This document shows, one piece after another, positions 24,601 to 36,336 of a stretch of DNA of 64,000 nucleotides. The stretch is from Massospora cicadina (lineage: Eukaryota; Entomophthoromycota; Entomophthoromycetes; Entomophthorales; Entomophthoraceae): the NCBI GenBank assembly GCA_022478985.1, contig JAKSZP010000141.1, positions 112,065 through 176,064 on the forward strand, given 5' to 3'. How positions within the stretch are numbered: the stretch's first letter is position 1; the number at the start of each line of letters is the position of its first letter. The position numbers and the translations under genes are program-made. The notes under the pieces are model-generated. The model did not search any database. It was not told where the DNA came from and was given only the letters and a program-made list of their open reading frames with translations.

Positions 24601-25139
24601 TAGATTTTATATTATAGATAAACAAAACCACTCAGCCAAATCTAATTGCTCAATCAAATCAACCAAAAACCACCAACCACTCAGGTAAACCTAACTGAAC
24701 TTATCAAATCAGCCAATAACTAATCACCCCTCAAAACTAAACTGGTTCCTATTGATTCGAACAAAAGCCATCGACCACTCGGCCAAACAAAAAAACCTAT
24801 CGAATCAATCAAATAACACAAAACTGCTACCCGAAACATCTCTTTATTCTTAAAATCATTGAGTATGTGACATATCTTCCAAACTACTAAATCAACTTCT
24901 ACTTAACTTGCCAAAAGTATTTTATTAATTAAGTGAACCAAATTAGGCAGGTTTTAAAAAATATATAAACCTAACATCCAGATACCCATGCTTCGCTACA
25001 GTATTTAAAGTATATCAGATGATAAGCTCACACTGACATAGCCTATAGGCTGTGCCAACGCTACTCTCGAGCCACTCGGACTAATAGCTCCGCTGTTGCC
25101 CTTGTGGCTGGTGAGCAGATTATCTTAACTACTTAATCT

Positions 25140-25490
25140 ACTTATCTCTAATACCGATTTTTGTTGAGTTTCAGGTGAGCAATTTAGTGAATTATTAGAT
25201 AATATTCGCCAATTCTCACCCACTCACCCAAATACAAAAAACCCATCAGGCTCGATAGGCTTAGATTCGATCTTATTTGCCAATTCTCACCCGCTCACCC
25301 AAATAGATTAAACTTATTAGACTCGATTAGCTTCATGTGAGCAAATTGGTGAATTATTCAACAATATTTGTCAATCTTCACCCAATCGCCCAAATAGATT
25401 GAACCCATCAGGCTCGATAATTACAAATTCGATAAGATTCGCCAATTTTTACCCACTCACCCAAATAAGTTGAACCTATCAGAAATGAAG
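25140..25490. repeat. Irregular tandem repeat of ~71-89 bp
   Basis: The block GCCAATTCTCACCCACTCACCCAAATA followed by GATTGAACCCATCAGGCTCGATA-like sequence occurs about four times, starting near 25208, 25279, 25368 and 25441. No coding content. Confidence 0.75.
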
Positions 25491-25683
25491 GTTTCAGATG
25501 TCAGTCAGTCAGTACGTTAGTGAAATTTTTTTAAGTAGATTAAACATCTGACTTTGAGGTTCATACGGACCCCTTCCCATCCACCTATATCCAAATTTTC
25601 AAGACTCTACATGCTGTAGTTTAGGCTGGGCATCGTGCACACATACATTTACTTGCTTTTATTATTTATATATATATATATAA

Positions 25684-26595
25684 ATGTATGTATGTATGTA
25701 TGTATGTATGTATGTATGTATGTATGTATGTATGTATGTATGTATGTATGTATGTATGTATGTATGTATGTATGTATGTATGTATGTATGTATGTATGTA
25801 TGTATGTATGTATGTATGTATGTATGTATGTATGTATGTATGTATGTATGTATGTATGTATGTATGTATGTATGTATGTATGTATGTATGTATGTATGTA
25901 TGTATGTATGTATGTATGTATGTATGTATGTATGTATGTATGTATGTATGTATGTATGTATGTATGTATGTATGTATGTATGTATGTATGTATGTATGTA
26001 TGTATGTATGTATGTATGTATGTATGTATGTATGTATGTATGTATGTATGTATGTATGTATGTATGTATGTATGTATGTATGTATGTATGTATGTATGTA
26101 TGTATGTATGTATGTATGTATGTGTATGTATGTATGTATGTATGTATGTATGTATGTATGTATGTATGTATGTATGTATGTATGTATGTATGTATGTATG
26201 TATGTATGTATGTATGTATGTATGTATGTATGTATGTATGTATGTATGTATGTATGTATGTATGTATGTATGTATGTATGTATGTATGTATGTATGTATG
26301 TATGTATGTATGTATGTATGTATGTATGTGTATGTATGTATGTATGTATGTATGTATGTATGTATGTATGTATGTATGTATGTATGTATGTATGTATGTA
26401 TGTATGTATGTATGTATGTATGTATGTATGTATGTATGTATGTATGTATGTATGTATGTATGTATGTATGTATGTATGTATGTATGTATGTATGTATGTA
26501 TGTATGTATGTATGTATGTATGTATGTATGTATGTATGTATGTATGTATGTATGTATGTATGTATGTATGTATGTATGTATGTATGTGTATGTAT
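25684..26595. repeat. (TATG)n microsatellite, ~0.9 kb
   Basis: Almost uninterrupted TATG/ATGT tetranucleotide for about 910 bases, with single TGTGTATG interruptions near 26122, 26328 and 26585, bordered by TA-rich runs at 25667-25682 and 26596-26640. Long open frames on both strands through this region are an artefact of the 4-bp period having no stop codon in several frames and are not genes. Confidence 0.98.
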
Positions 26596-26735
26596 GTATA
26601 TATGTATATATGTATATATGTATATATGTATATATATATATCCAATATGCATTCCTACACCATTCATCCAATTGTGATGAAACTCTGGTGAGTTGTTGTG
26701 TGCATGCCTGAGAAGGTTTATGAATTTTAAAAAAT

Positions 26736-26975
26736 ATTATTTTAATAGCAAAATAGAAAGTTTTATATGTAACAAGTGAAAATCCTATATATACTTTGAT
26801 GTTATTCACTATATTGTTACAGCTGAGCAGTTTGATATTCAGCTGATTTGATATTTTAAATGGTTTTGTTAAGTGGTTAGTGGTCATTCAGGTATTTAAC
26901 AAGTTTATCTATTTCAAAACTTTGAATCAAAAGTTCAATTGATTTTAAAAATACCTCTTCTAGCATAATCAGCTC
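26736..26975 (+). repeat. Interspersed repeat, left part, interrupted by the LINE
   Basis: Runs from AAAGTTTTATATGTAAC through GATTTGATATTTTAAATGG to CCTCTTCTAGCATAATCAGCTC at 26975. Its continuation is found at 34994 after the LINE. The intact arrangement is seen inverted at 35535-35840, which spans the junction. Confidence 0.8.
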
Positions 26976-27146
26976 GGTCATCTCTCTCTCTCACAAATAT
27001 CACTTTTTATAACAAAAAGTGAATTGAACAAGAACTGAGAGAGCAACCAACTGCCATACCACACTGCAATTTTATAGACAGTGAACAAAGGCCAACCAAC
27101 CAAGTGTAGGAAGGCAAGCTGCCCATCTGTGCGCAGCACATAGAAA

Positions 27147-30100
27147 TGGATGACTTGCCTGTGCCAATATTAATTAACAATAATAATATAAAGGATGCTA
27201 CAATGGATGTACCATCTAATGAACTTCCCACTGGCCCAAGCCCCCACACAACTAGAAATGGGGAAGGCAATACAACATGTGTACATCTAGTAACAATCTG
27301 GCAACACAAACAACAATGAAACATGCAAATGCATTGGTGGGTCATGGGGCCCTTGTGACTAGCGTGGATAATGGGGTTGACTCCCTAGGATTGGTGACTG
27401 ATGACAAGAGAAACCTTCTGGGAGTGAGGCCTGATGCCAAGAATAGCAGAGTCAGGAATATTCACCATTGAACCTTAATCAGTAGAGGGTATTGGGGCCT
27501 CACAGGGTGAGAAAATTTTTGCAGAAAAAAAAAACAAAAAAACCTGGACAAAGTATTGGTAGGATCCAAAACTGACTTAGATTCAATTGATAAAAATCAG
27601 CAGCTCAAACAAACATAGCAAAGCTATAAAAAGTTTTCTACTGACATTGAGAAACTTACCAAATTTTCTCAGGGTATCTAAGTGAAGAAGAAGTTGGGCT
27701 CTGATTCCAAAAAGGCTCAGTTGGGGGGGGCAAACGGTCCCCAACCAAAATTGATTTGGTGACATGAGAAAATCATCAGGCATGATCCCCAATACACCAT
27801 TGGTAATTGGGTATAATCCTGATGAAGTCATGTCAACAGGGGGCTCTAGCTCAACCACAAATTGATGGCTGATCCCAAATAGCAATTGCCAAACCAATAT
27901 GTTCCATCAGGAATCAACCCCAATGGGGGTGAAACTATATCGGGACTGAATCTGAGGGATCAGACACCCAAGAAAGTTTGGCAAAAAACTAAAAGTACTA
28001 CTGGAAGGGGCTGAAAGTCTGACAGCAGTCAAGTCAGCAGCCAGGGCTCTGGTAAAATACACCCTAATCCAGTCAGACATGTTGGTGCGCTGAGGCATGT
28101 CCAACCATGAAGTCAAACAATTGGAGGCCCTCCAGTTCCTGTACTCTATGGCAACTTAGTGGGTCTCCAAAGGTATCAAACCAGCCATTGCAGCTATGTG
28201 GTGAGACCACAATATTTTTCTGGGGACGGCCAAATGCTGGCTCAATACCCAAATTTTAATTGACATGGTGGTACTATTCAAGGTGTCACAAATTAGGACT
28301 GAAGACGCTCTGGAATAAATGAAAATCCCCGTGGAGAACAAGGTGATCAAGGCCACAATCTGCAAAGATCTAAAACTGGCGGATGCAAAGGCCTGTATGG
28401 AGGCCAGCATTGATCTTTTTAATGCAATGGAGTACAACAAGGCAGGCATTACAGCACAATATGCCCAGGCTGTCAGGAACTTGGGCCTCAACCCAATAGA
28501 TTTAGCCAAGTATACAAAATGTTTTCCAAACGCCTCTACTGCCCTCAAATGGGCCCAACACTCCATTTCAGTAGACATGGCACTGGAATGGTATAACATT
28601 ACTTTTTCCCCAGAAGAGGCACTACCATGGATCATGGCCAGATTCAAGGCCACTGAGGCCTTACACTGGTCATGCACCTGAATTCCACCAGCCACTGCAT
28701 CTGACCTGATGAAAGTGGGCTGGACAAAGGAAAAAGTGGTGGAATGGGGACCTTTCCAGGATTGATCACCAGAAGAGGCCATCAACTGGTCCGCTAACAG
28801 ATTCACACCAATGGAGATGAAATACTGGTTTTGAGCGGGGGCCAGTATGGACCTAGTGTGCAAATGGGCAGAGCTGGGGGTGATTAAACTGATTCACAAA
28901 ACTCTTGGAGGCTGACCATTACTGATTGAAAAGTAGAAAATCTGGCATAATGCTGCAACAATTGCTGAAGTTGTAGACTGGGATGCAGCGGGGTTCATCC
29001 CTGAATTGGCCCAGCTGTGGATGGAACGTGAGATTTCACCACAGGCAGCAACAGTGATGAAAGGGGTCACAACCCCAGACTTGGGCTGAGAATGGCTCAA
29101 AGCAGGGATCTGCATTGAAACTATCCAAGATTTGAAAGCAATCCTTCCTGGAACCAATGCTAGCGGCTACATATGCTGCTGAAGGTTTCACCCCCTCTAA
29201 AGCATTCCAATGGAGTGAAGCAGGTGTTCTGGCAGCCATGGCATGATTATTTACAGATGAGGGCTGGAATAGTGTCACAGTAAGGGACTGGTACCAGCGT
29301 AGCTCAATTATGCTGGAGGTCCTTCAAAAATACCTTCACCCAACATGCGGCCTGGAATCCACCCTCAAGTGGTACCAACTGGGGTTATTGCCATCAGATG
29401 CCCTAGAGTGGCAGAGCCTCAAGATTGGAGCACAAATGGCTAAAAGTATCAGCTGCCAAGGTATCAGCATCCACTAGATCAAAGCATTCCTCAACCAGGG
29501 GTTCAGCCTCAATGAATTGGTAAGTTGGATTTTGAAAGGAAAGACCCCCACTGAAGTACCCAAACCAAGTGCAAAAACCAAATCCTACAGCGCCGTGGTG
29601 GCGCATACCAAAGACAACACCTGGAATGGAGCAGGGAGCCACATAGAGTACATCCATCAGTTGATCAGTGGTGGCTATACAGATCACCAGGCACTGAAAT
29701 CATACCTAAAAGACGCTATCTGAATCCATCTGCAGCTAGTGGAGGAGGAGGAATGGTCTAACCTAATATTATCAATTTATCAGGAACTCGACAAAGTCCT
29801 AGCTGGAGGGTATTTTGATCACCACTGGGTACCTGAATGGGGCTATATAGATATAGCGATCCAAGGCAAATTGGACTGCAAGAAACTCCTCAAAATCAGC
29901 ATCAAATACAAGGGTATTTATCTGTGAATGGAACTGACCAGATACACCAACCAAACTGCAAGGTGGGTAACCTTCCAGAATCTTCCCACCAATCATGAAC
30001 AGGAGTAGGTGCATGAAGTGATCCAGTCCCTGGATTGTCATACTATGGGGAAGTACAAGAATTCTGGCAAGCTAATGGCAATTACATTGCAAAGTGCCTC

Positions 30101-30310
30101 CACCCTCAGACAGTGGAAGCACTGTATGAACCAGCACCCTGGATGAAACTGAACAAAATTGCTCTACCCAGATTCATCTGCCTGCCCAGCCTTGATAGGG
30201 TAGTATATGTTGAACATGAGGATGCAAAACAAGTGTGCCAGTTCTGTTACCAGACTAGACACACAATGGCTCAATGCCATCATCATAAAGGTAAAACTAC
30301 ATAGTAATAT
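27147..30310 (+). pseudogene. LINE ORF1: Trp-rich repeat region plus CCHC knuckle
   Basis: A possible start is the ATG at 27147 (MDDLPVPILINN). From about 28080 to 29960 the frame is long and shows repeated units of the form 'spxEAxxWxxxgf': for example SPEEALPWIMARFKATEALHW, FTPMEMKYW, GFTPSKAFQWSEAGV and GFSLNELVSWILKGKTPTEV. About ten TGA and five TAG/TAA codons interrupt it, several at positions where the repeat predicts Trp. From 29960 comes ARWVTFQNLPTNHEQE, possibly RRM-like, a frameshift near 30035, then YYGEVQEFWQANGNYIAK and the perfect knuckle CQFCYQTRHTMAQC. The knuckle implies nucleic-acid binding; the role of the repeats is unknown to me. Confidence 0.7.
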
Positions 30311-31139
30311 GAATATGACCCCATCAGGGGAATCACCAAGGTGGGTACCAAGACTTTTCTCCACTTTAAATCCAGAGAATGGATCCTGCGCAACTTAATG
30401 GAGGTAGCAAATATGAAATTCCAGTGACAAGAATTGGACCTGGCACATAGAGAGAAGCGTGGGAATGGGAAATGGCAAAGTGACCCAAAGTGGATGATGA
30501 ACCATTTATAAATCTGAACCCCAAATCTTACACAATGGATGAGAGAACCAACCCTGGACCAACAGAGAAACATCCAGCCCAAGTGGAATGGATGGTCTGT
30601 GAGGAGGGAAAGATGGTAGAAGGCAAACCTGAAAAGTCTTCCAGGCAAGGGCTGATGCAGGAGGCCAGCAAGTCAAAATCAAAGCTCAACAAGATGAAAG
30701 TGAATACTAAAACAAATCAGAAGTCATTGGCAAATAAACCTGAGGCAACTGGTGAAAAATCAGCAGGAGCAACAAAATTAACAAAATTGGCCAGGCAATT
30801 ACTGACTAAAAAATTGAGTTCTGCCATTAAATTGAATAAAGGGGTGCAAATCTGACTGACAGATGAGGGAGAATCTGCTGCTCCACCAGCAGAAAATAAG
30901 GGGCACCCAGACCCAATCATAAAACCATCCTTATTATCCATTGATAGGGAGATGGGGATGGCAACTGAATTCTCATTACACAGGATAACCGAGAATATAA
31001 TCCTAGTCCCAACCAACTAACCCCAAAAACCAAATATTGCACCCTGCCAACCATTGACACCACCTTCATTGACCAACCAGACCTCAGTATGGGACTCGAT
31101 CCACAACCCAGACAATGCTATTCCTCATACCCATGGGTC

Positions 31140-32320
31140 AGGCAGCCAAAATAAGGATAAAGACTACAAATGCTTGGGGGATGGAGATAACACAAATGAG
31201 GAGGAGAAAAATGCACCATTTAAAAACCATTAATAATATTGGCCTAATTTTTATTTTGGAAACACAAGCTGGTAACCAAAAGGAAATGGTGCTGAGCTCA
31301 AACTGTGATGCAAAAACCACCCGTGGTCCCACCAGACAGGCTACCAAGCTCTATGGATGAACCATGTGGCGATAGTCACAATGGACAAGAAAATAGACCT
31401 GGAATTTGTGGAAGAAACTCACACTGGTAGGATCTTGATAGCGATGGCTACAAACAGAGAAACTGGCAGGAGCATACAAGTGGTAGCAGTCTACACCCCA
31501 CTGAAGCTCCACAAAAACCATATTTTTTGAAAATTCTTAGTGGAAGTGCCATCTGAAGCAATGACTGTAATAGCAGGTGACCTGAACTGTTGGACAAATG
31601 TAAGCTGGGATATGTTCCCAACAAGAGAACATCCCAACAGTAAGGCTGACAAAATGCTCAATTACCTAGTCAAATTGGGGATGTGCCTAATGATTGATGA
31701 AGAGGACGATGACCCAACCTAACACAGTGGTCATATGACGCTGCCAGATCCCCACTGTCAGGATCACATTTAGATTACATCCTAGTGTCATCAGATTTCA
31801 AGCCAATGACATCCAACAGCAAGGTTAGCATAAATGCTGAAAGAGACCACATGGTCATCCAGGTGGAGATCAACCTTGATGAACCTCTGAGGAACCACAA
31901 GTGGCAACTGGCACCAGCCATGCTGAGGGATGGGTATTTGCGCTGAAAGGTTGACGCTGGACTGGATTGACTGGTAGCATATCTGGACAACCACCTGGAG
32001 TTGGACCCACTAGAATGATGGACCCAGATCAAAGTGAAAATGAAACATGATAGTATGAAGTTCAAAAAAGCGACCGCCTACAAGTGAACTGCCACCATGA
32101 AACAACTGAAGTCTAAATTAGAAAGGCTGAGGCTTACCCAATGGGACAGTGAAGACTGGTGGAGTGAGTACCAAACAACACACAAAAAGTATTGGGCCAT
32201 AATAATGAAGCAAGACTCAGAGAGACAGACCAATGCAACTTACCAATATCAGAGCCTAGTGGGGACAATGACTAAAGAGGGCCTGAAAAACCTTAAGGGA
32301 AATCTGAACTAAGTCTAGGG
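31140..32320 (+). pseudogene. LINE ORF2 endonuclease domain
   Basis: EEP-type endonuclease remnant. Visible blocks: IGLIFILETQAGNQ (the 'i.flQEt' block) near 31240, RGPTRQATKLYG, RSIQVVAVYTPLK ('v..vYaP') near 31470, the catalytic VIAGDLNCW with GDLN at 31576-31587, and HLDYILVSS near 31770, followed by a DHMVIQVEI segment around the catalytic His. The N-terminal frame is shifted near 31370 and again near 31725. This domain would nick the target for primed reverse transcription. In-frame stops are TGA in the region 31930-32100 (four cases). Confidence 0.82.
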
Positions 32321-32329
32321 TACAGAAAG

Positions 32330-34000
32330 TGGAGACAGTAAAAGGGGAAGTATCAACAGACCCCTGAAATGATCAAGCATGAGGTTGAGCTTTTTTATGG
32401 TGATCTCTTCCAACAATGAAAAACAAGAGAATTGGCAACAAAAACCCTTATTGACCTGGCTAAGACAGCACTGGGGGCTGTATGCCAGAAAATGTCACCA
32501 AGCTATCCACCAAAATCTCTATTGATAAAGTTAAGAGGGCACTAAAAAAGGCACCAAGAATGAAAGCACCAGGCCCTGAAAATATGTGTGCAGAAATATG
32601 CAGCATATTCTGAGAATGCATCACACCAGAGCTCAAAGCCCTCTTTAACCACTGTTTGCAAAATGGCCAGCAAATTCTGGGAGGCCATGAGACCCAAATT
32701 GTACTTCTGTACAAAAAGGGCCTCAGACACCAACTTCAGAACTGGCGCCCAATTGCACTATTGAACACCAATTACAAACTGCTCACACGCATACTATCTA
32801 ATTGACTGATGGCAACAGCACCGCGCACACTCCATAGTGCCCAGCACAGCTTTGTCAAAGGCTGTAGTATATGAAACAGCATTGGTTCAGTCCAGAGCAT
32901 ACTCCAGGATATGAGGGGCATCAAACAAGGGTACCTTATGTTCCTCAACATGAAAAAGGCATATGACCAAGTAGTGTGGTCATTCTTTCATGAGGCACTA
33001 AAGGCAGTTGGTATCCCCTGACATGTTTTTGAGCATGGATAATGATGCTGTACTCAGGCCAGGTAACAAAGGTGATCATTGAAGATGGCATAACTAACAA
33101 AATTCCTGTTGGGCAAGGTCTTTGCCAAGGCAACCCTATGTCACTGATACTCTTCAACTTTGCAGCCAACATTCTACTGGTGGCAGCAGATGCAAAGCTC
33201 CAGGGTTTAGTCCACCCTAACCAAATGCCACTGTAGATGCTAGCATTTGCTGACAATATGGTAGTAGGCATAAGCTCCCTGACTGACCTCCAGGGTGCCA
33301 AGGAACTATTAAACCTCTATCAGCTAGCATCAAACACAAAAATCAACTTGGCAAAAACCTCAGTGATGAGGGTCAGCAACCCGAGCTTCATCCCACCAAC
33401 TGACATAACACCTATTATAAACTCTCAGACAGTCTGATACCTTAGGATATTCTTCAATGACAAGGGACCAGCGGTACTGGAGACCAAACAGGAAGTATTG
33501 TCAAGCTTATCAATCCAAATGACATGCTGGAAAAGTGCCAGACTATGCCTTGAGGAGAAAGTGCAGGCAATAAATGTCTTCATCTTCTCAAAGTTGTGGT
33601 ATGTTGTTCATGTGCTGCCAATAAGCCCAAACTTAGAGAAGAAAATCAGGTCAATGCTCCAAACCTTCCTGTGGTTCAAGGTGAAGGTGGCGCCAATACC
33701 ACTGGAAGCCCTGTCAAAACCAAAGAATGAAGGAGGCATGGGCCTCCTGGACTTTGAATCTCATGCCTGGCATATATGGGGGAAGTCATTACTGAAGCTA
33801 ACACAGATGCACATGCACTATCTGACCCTAGCATGGGGTGTGAACTGGGCAAGAGCCCAAGGCCTCCAAGAGCTGGTCTCTACTCAATTGATACATGATT
33901 GGATGGTGAACCACCCACGGATAACCTCCAAAAGGTACTCCACACTACTGGCAACTATGCAATTGGGCCATGCGCCAGAGCAGATGGCCATTTGATTGAT
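32330..34000 (+). pseudogene. LINE ORF2 reverse transcriptase
   Basis: RT blocks in order: APRMKAPGPENMCAE, IVLLYKKG with NWRPIALLNTNYKLLTRIL near 32740, HSAQHSFVKGC, YLMFLNMKKAYDQVVW (first catalytic region, where Asp of the usual 'fDxkkAFD' is partly Asn), IPVGQGLCQGNPMSLILFNF near 33110, and the active-site box LAFADNMVVGI at about 33243-33270, where the second Asp of FADD is Asn (FADN, 33246-33257). A long open stretch (33498-33995) covers the thumb region with LLDFESHAWHIWGKSLLK. Stops: several TGA, one TAG at 33235, and a frameshift near 33010. The changed catalytic residues alone would inactivate it. Confidence 0.87.
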
Positions 34001-34277
34001 CAGACCAAGAAGCCAACCAAATTCAAAGGGACATCAAAGCATATAATTTTGCAATAATTTTCTAAACAAGCTGGGAGGAGTGTAACCAAATTGCTGATGA
34101 ATATGCAACCAAGTCAGACAGAATAAGGTACAAATTGACACTGATAGAATATGGGGATCTGCTCCTGAAACCGGGGTGCAATCTGCCCACCTGTCTATGA
34201 ATCCTAAATGACTGGACTACCAAAGGCCATGACACCAACTAACCAACAAAGGAGTTGTTTTTGGGCCTAACTCCCAC

Positions 34278-34532
34278 TTGATAATGGCCAAACAGCGTTC
34301 AGTAACCTGGCAGATCCTAAATCAGGCATTCAAATTGGGTAAGCACAGTGGGCTATACTACCAGCACAAAGAATGCCCCATATGCACTGAACTGGAAGCA
34401 GACATAGCCCACCATTACTATAAATTTGCCATGTTCAAAAAATACTGGTCCATGATGTGCTACATCCTATTAGGCAAACAATTGCCACCAGGAATACATC
34501 CATTGCAGGACCTTTTTTTACAAAAACCCTGA
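34278..34532 (+). pseudogene. LINE ORF2 C-terminal zinc-binding motif
   Basis: 84-codon frame with ECPICTELEADIAHHYYKFAMFKKYW; CPIC is at 34374-34385 and two histidines follow. This is the zinc-binding module found after RT in many LINE ORF2 proteins ('CpxC...H.f..C..a..vW'), with the final cysteine apparently replaced. A corresponding motif, CAICGGPNTIAHHLEECP, is seen in the LINE at 63.8 kb. It belongs to the same ORF2 as the RT upstream. Confidence 0.75.
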
Positions 34533-34993
34533 GAACAGCTCCAATCCAACTATGAGCCTTCATTTACCATTATTGTGTATGGATAATTCACTGTGCGCTT
34601 GTTGCCAAGGTTTTGAGCAATGAGCGCCCCCACCACAGAGGTTTGGTATTGAAGACCATTCAGATTATCTCTGATCAGTTCTGTTAGATCTCAAAATTTT
34701 TGCACATAATCCTCAGGTGTTATAAAGCCACATGTTTGGCTTTCCCTGCCAGATTGATCATTGCACACAATGAGGCAACTAATGGGCTGAGAATCAAATG
34801 GCCTGTAAGCTCACCAATGCTAGAACCATAGCTAGCAATGGCAATTGCCAATCAGCAATGGTCAGAGGTGCTAAACTCTTGCAGCCCAAACCCCCAGTCC
34901 TTTTTACCCTTGGCCAAATTGCTTAAATTCCTCCCTCCCCTATTACTTTCCCTTAAATTTATTTTAATAAAGTATGTAGTTTTTAGAAAAAAA

Positions 34994-36013
34994 TCTAACA
35001 TAATTGGCTCAGCTTTTGGCTCTAAACTTCAACTCTATAAAAGGTCAGTTGTTTGAATTCTGGCGTGATCACTTTTTATACACTTTTCTTAAACTCACTG
35101 TCAATTATGTCTGTCTGTCTGTAATTAAATCTTACAAGTTCTATTTCAGACACTTATTGTTAATAAAAATTCTTAAATTTGGCACACTTATGTATTTTCA
35201 ATGACAATACAATAATCCATCAAAAATTTTAATTTTCATGTTCAAAAAAAGTTTTATATATATTAAGTAAAAGTTCTATATATTTTTGATGGTAGTCAGT
35301 ATATAGTTATGGCTAAGCAGTTAGATATTTAGTTGATTTGATATTTTAAATGGTTTTGTTAAGTGGTTTATGGTCATTTTTTATACTCTTTTCTTAAACT
35401 TACTGTCAATTTTGTCTATCTGTCTATAATCAAATCTTACAAGCTCTATTTCAGACACTTATAGTATAGAATCTAAATTAATAAATTTGAACATCTGAAA
35501 TTCTGTAGACACCATAGCAAATCATGGATAATGAATGCTAGTTATATATAAAAGTGATTACACCAGGATTCAAACAGCTATCCTTTTATAAAATTTAAGT
35601 TGAGTCAAAAGCTGAGCAGATTATGTTAGAGGAGGTATTTTTAAAATCAATTGAATGTTTGATTCAAAGCTTTGATTTAGATTAATTTTCTGATTACCCA
35701 AATAACCACTAACCACTTAACAAAACCATTTAAAATATCAAATCAACTGAATTCTAACTGCTCAGCTATAACAATATACCAAATACCATCAAAAATATAT
35801 AGGATTTTGACTTATTATATGTAAAACTTTTTATTTTGAACATGAAATTAAGTTTTTTGATGTATTATCATATTGTCATCCAAGACCAACGTCTGTTCAA
35901 ACTTTTAGAATTTTTTATTGACAATAAGTGTCTAAAATAGAGCTTGTAAGATTTGATTACTGACAGACAGACAGACAGACATGACAGTGAGTTAAAGAAA
36001 AGTGTTTAAAAAT
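34994..36013. repeat. Palindromic cluster of interspersed repeat modules
   Basis: A ~95-bp module with AAACTCACTGTCAATTATGTCTGTCTGTCTG...CAAATCTTACAAG occurs directly at 35071-35180 and 35377-35470 and inverted at 35896-36013 (there as GACAGACAGACAGACA). A second module occurs directly at 35256-35376 and inverted at 35690-35840. The segment 35535-35640 is the inverted, uninterrupted version of the LINE insertion target (26.9 kb joined to 35.0 kb). The cluster is thus two overlapping copies head to head. Type is uncertain: Helitron-like or other non-autonomous element. Confidence 0.75.
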
Positions 36014-36336
36014 AATAGATAAACTATGGAAATTAAGATAATTTCTTATTTCTTTATTTCTATATATGGATTATATGGGTATTTATAAAGGTTTGGATGT
36101 TCTATCACACCAGATTGAAATTAATTAGTTTACAACCTAAGATTGATTTTTAACCTCTTCAAGCAGTTTTGATATCCACTTTAAATTTAACCTGGCTCTC
36201 CAATTGAAACCGTTGGACAAAGAAGTTTATCAGTGGGTCAGATCAGTTCATATTTAACAAAATTAAGTGGGCCTATATAAATTTACAATAGCTAAACATA
36301 TACTCACATTTATATTACTAGAGCTAAAATTATATA

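Larger units (their letters stand above)
26976..34993 (+). mobile_element. Near-complete LINE, ~8.0 kb, with target duplication
   Basis: Plus-strand non-LTR element with a 5' region, ORF1 ending in a CCHC knuckle (30236-30277), ORF2 with endonuclease, RT and a C-terminal zinc-binding motif, and a 3' UTR ending TTTTAATAAAGTATG...AAAAAAA. Flanking direct repeats TCTAGCATAATCAGCTC (26959-26975) and TCTAACATAATTGGCTC (34994-35010) match at 14 of 17 positions. An uninterrupted paralogue of the target (inverted, around 35617-35645) supports these borders. Both ORFs carry many in-frame stops, mostly TGA, and several frameshifts, so this copy is inactive as read with the standard code. Confidence 0.88.

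Noticed and set aside
25635..26887. Open frames of 327-412 codons on both strands (MYVC and HTYI repeats)
   Set aside because: They are translations of the TATG microsatellite, which lacks stop codons in several frames. No promoter, start context or non-repeat domain supports a gene.
28156..29278. Long minus-strand open frames (up to 235 codons) opposite the LINE ORF1
   Set aside because: The plus strand carries the continuous ORF1 signal with the CCHC knuckle and repeats. The minus frames are antisense shadows with no recognisable domain.
28000..33500. Claiming an alternative nuclear genetic code (UGA as Trp, UAA/UAG as Gln)
   Set aside because: Stops at Gln and Trp sites are also the expected products of C-to-T decay, frameshifts are present in the same frames, and there is no host gene in the window to test it. 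Kept only as a question.
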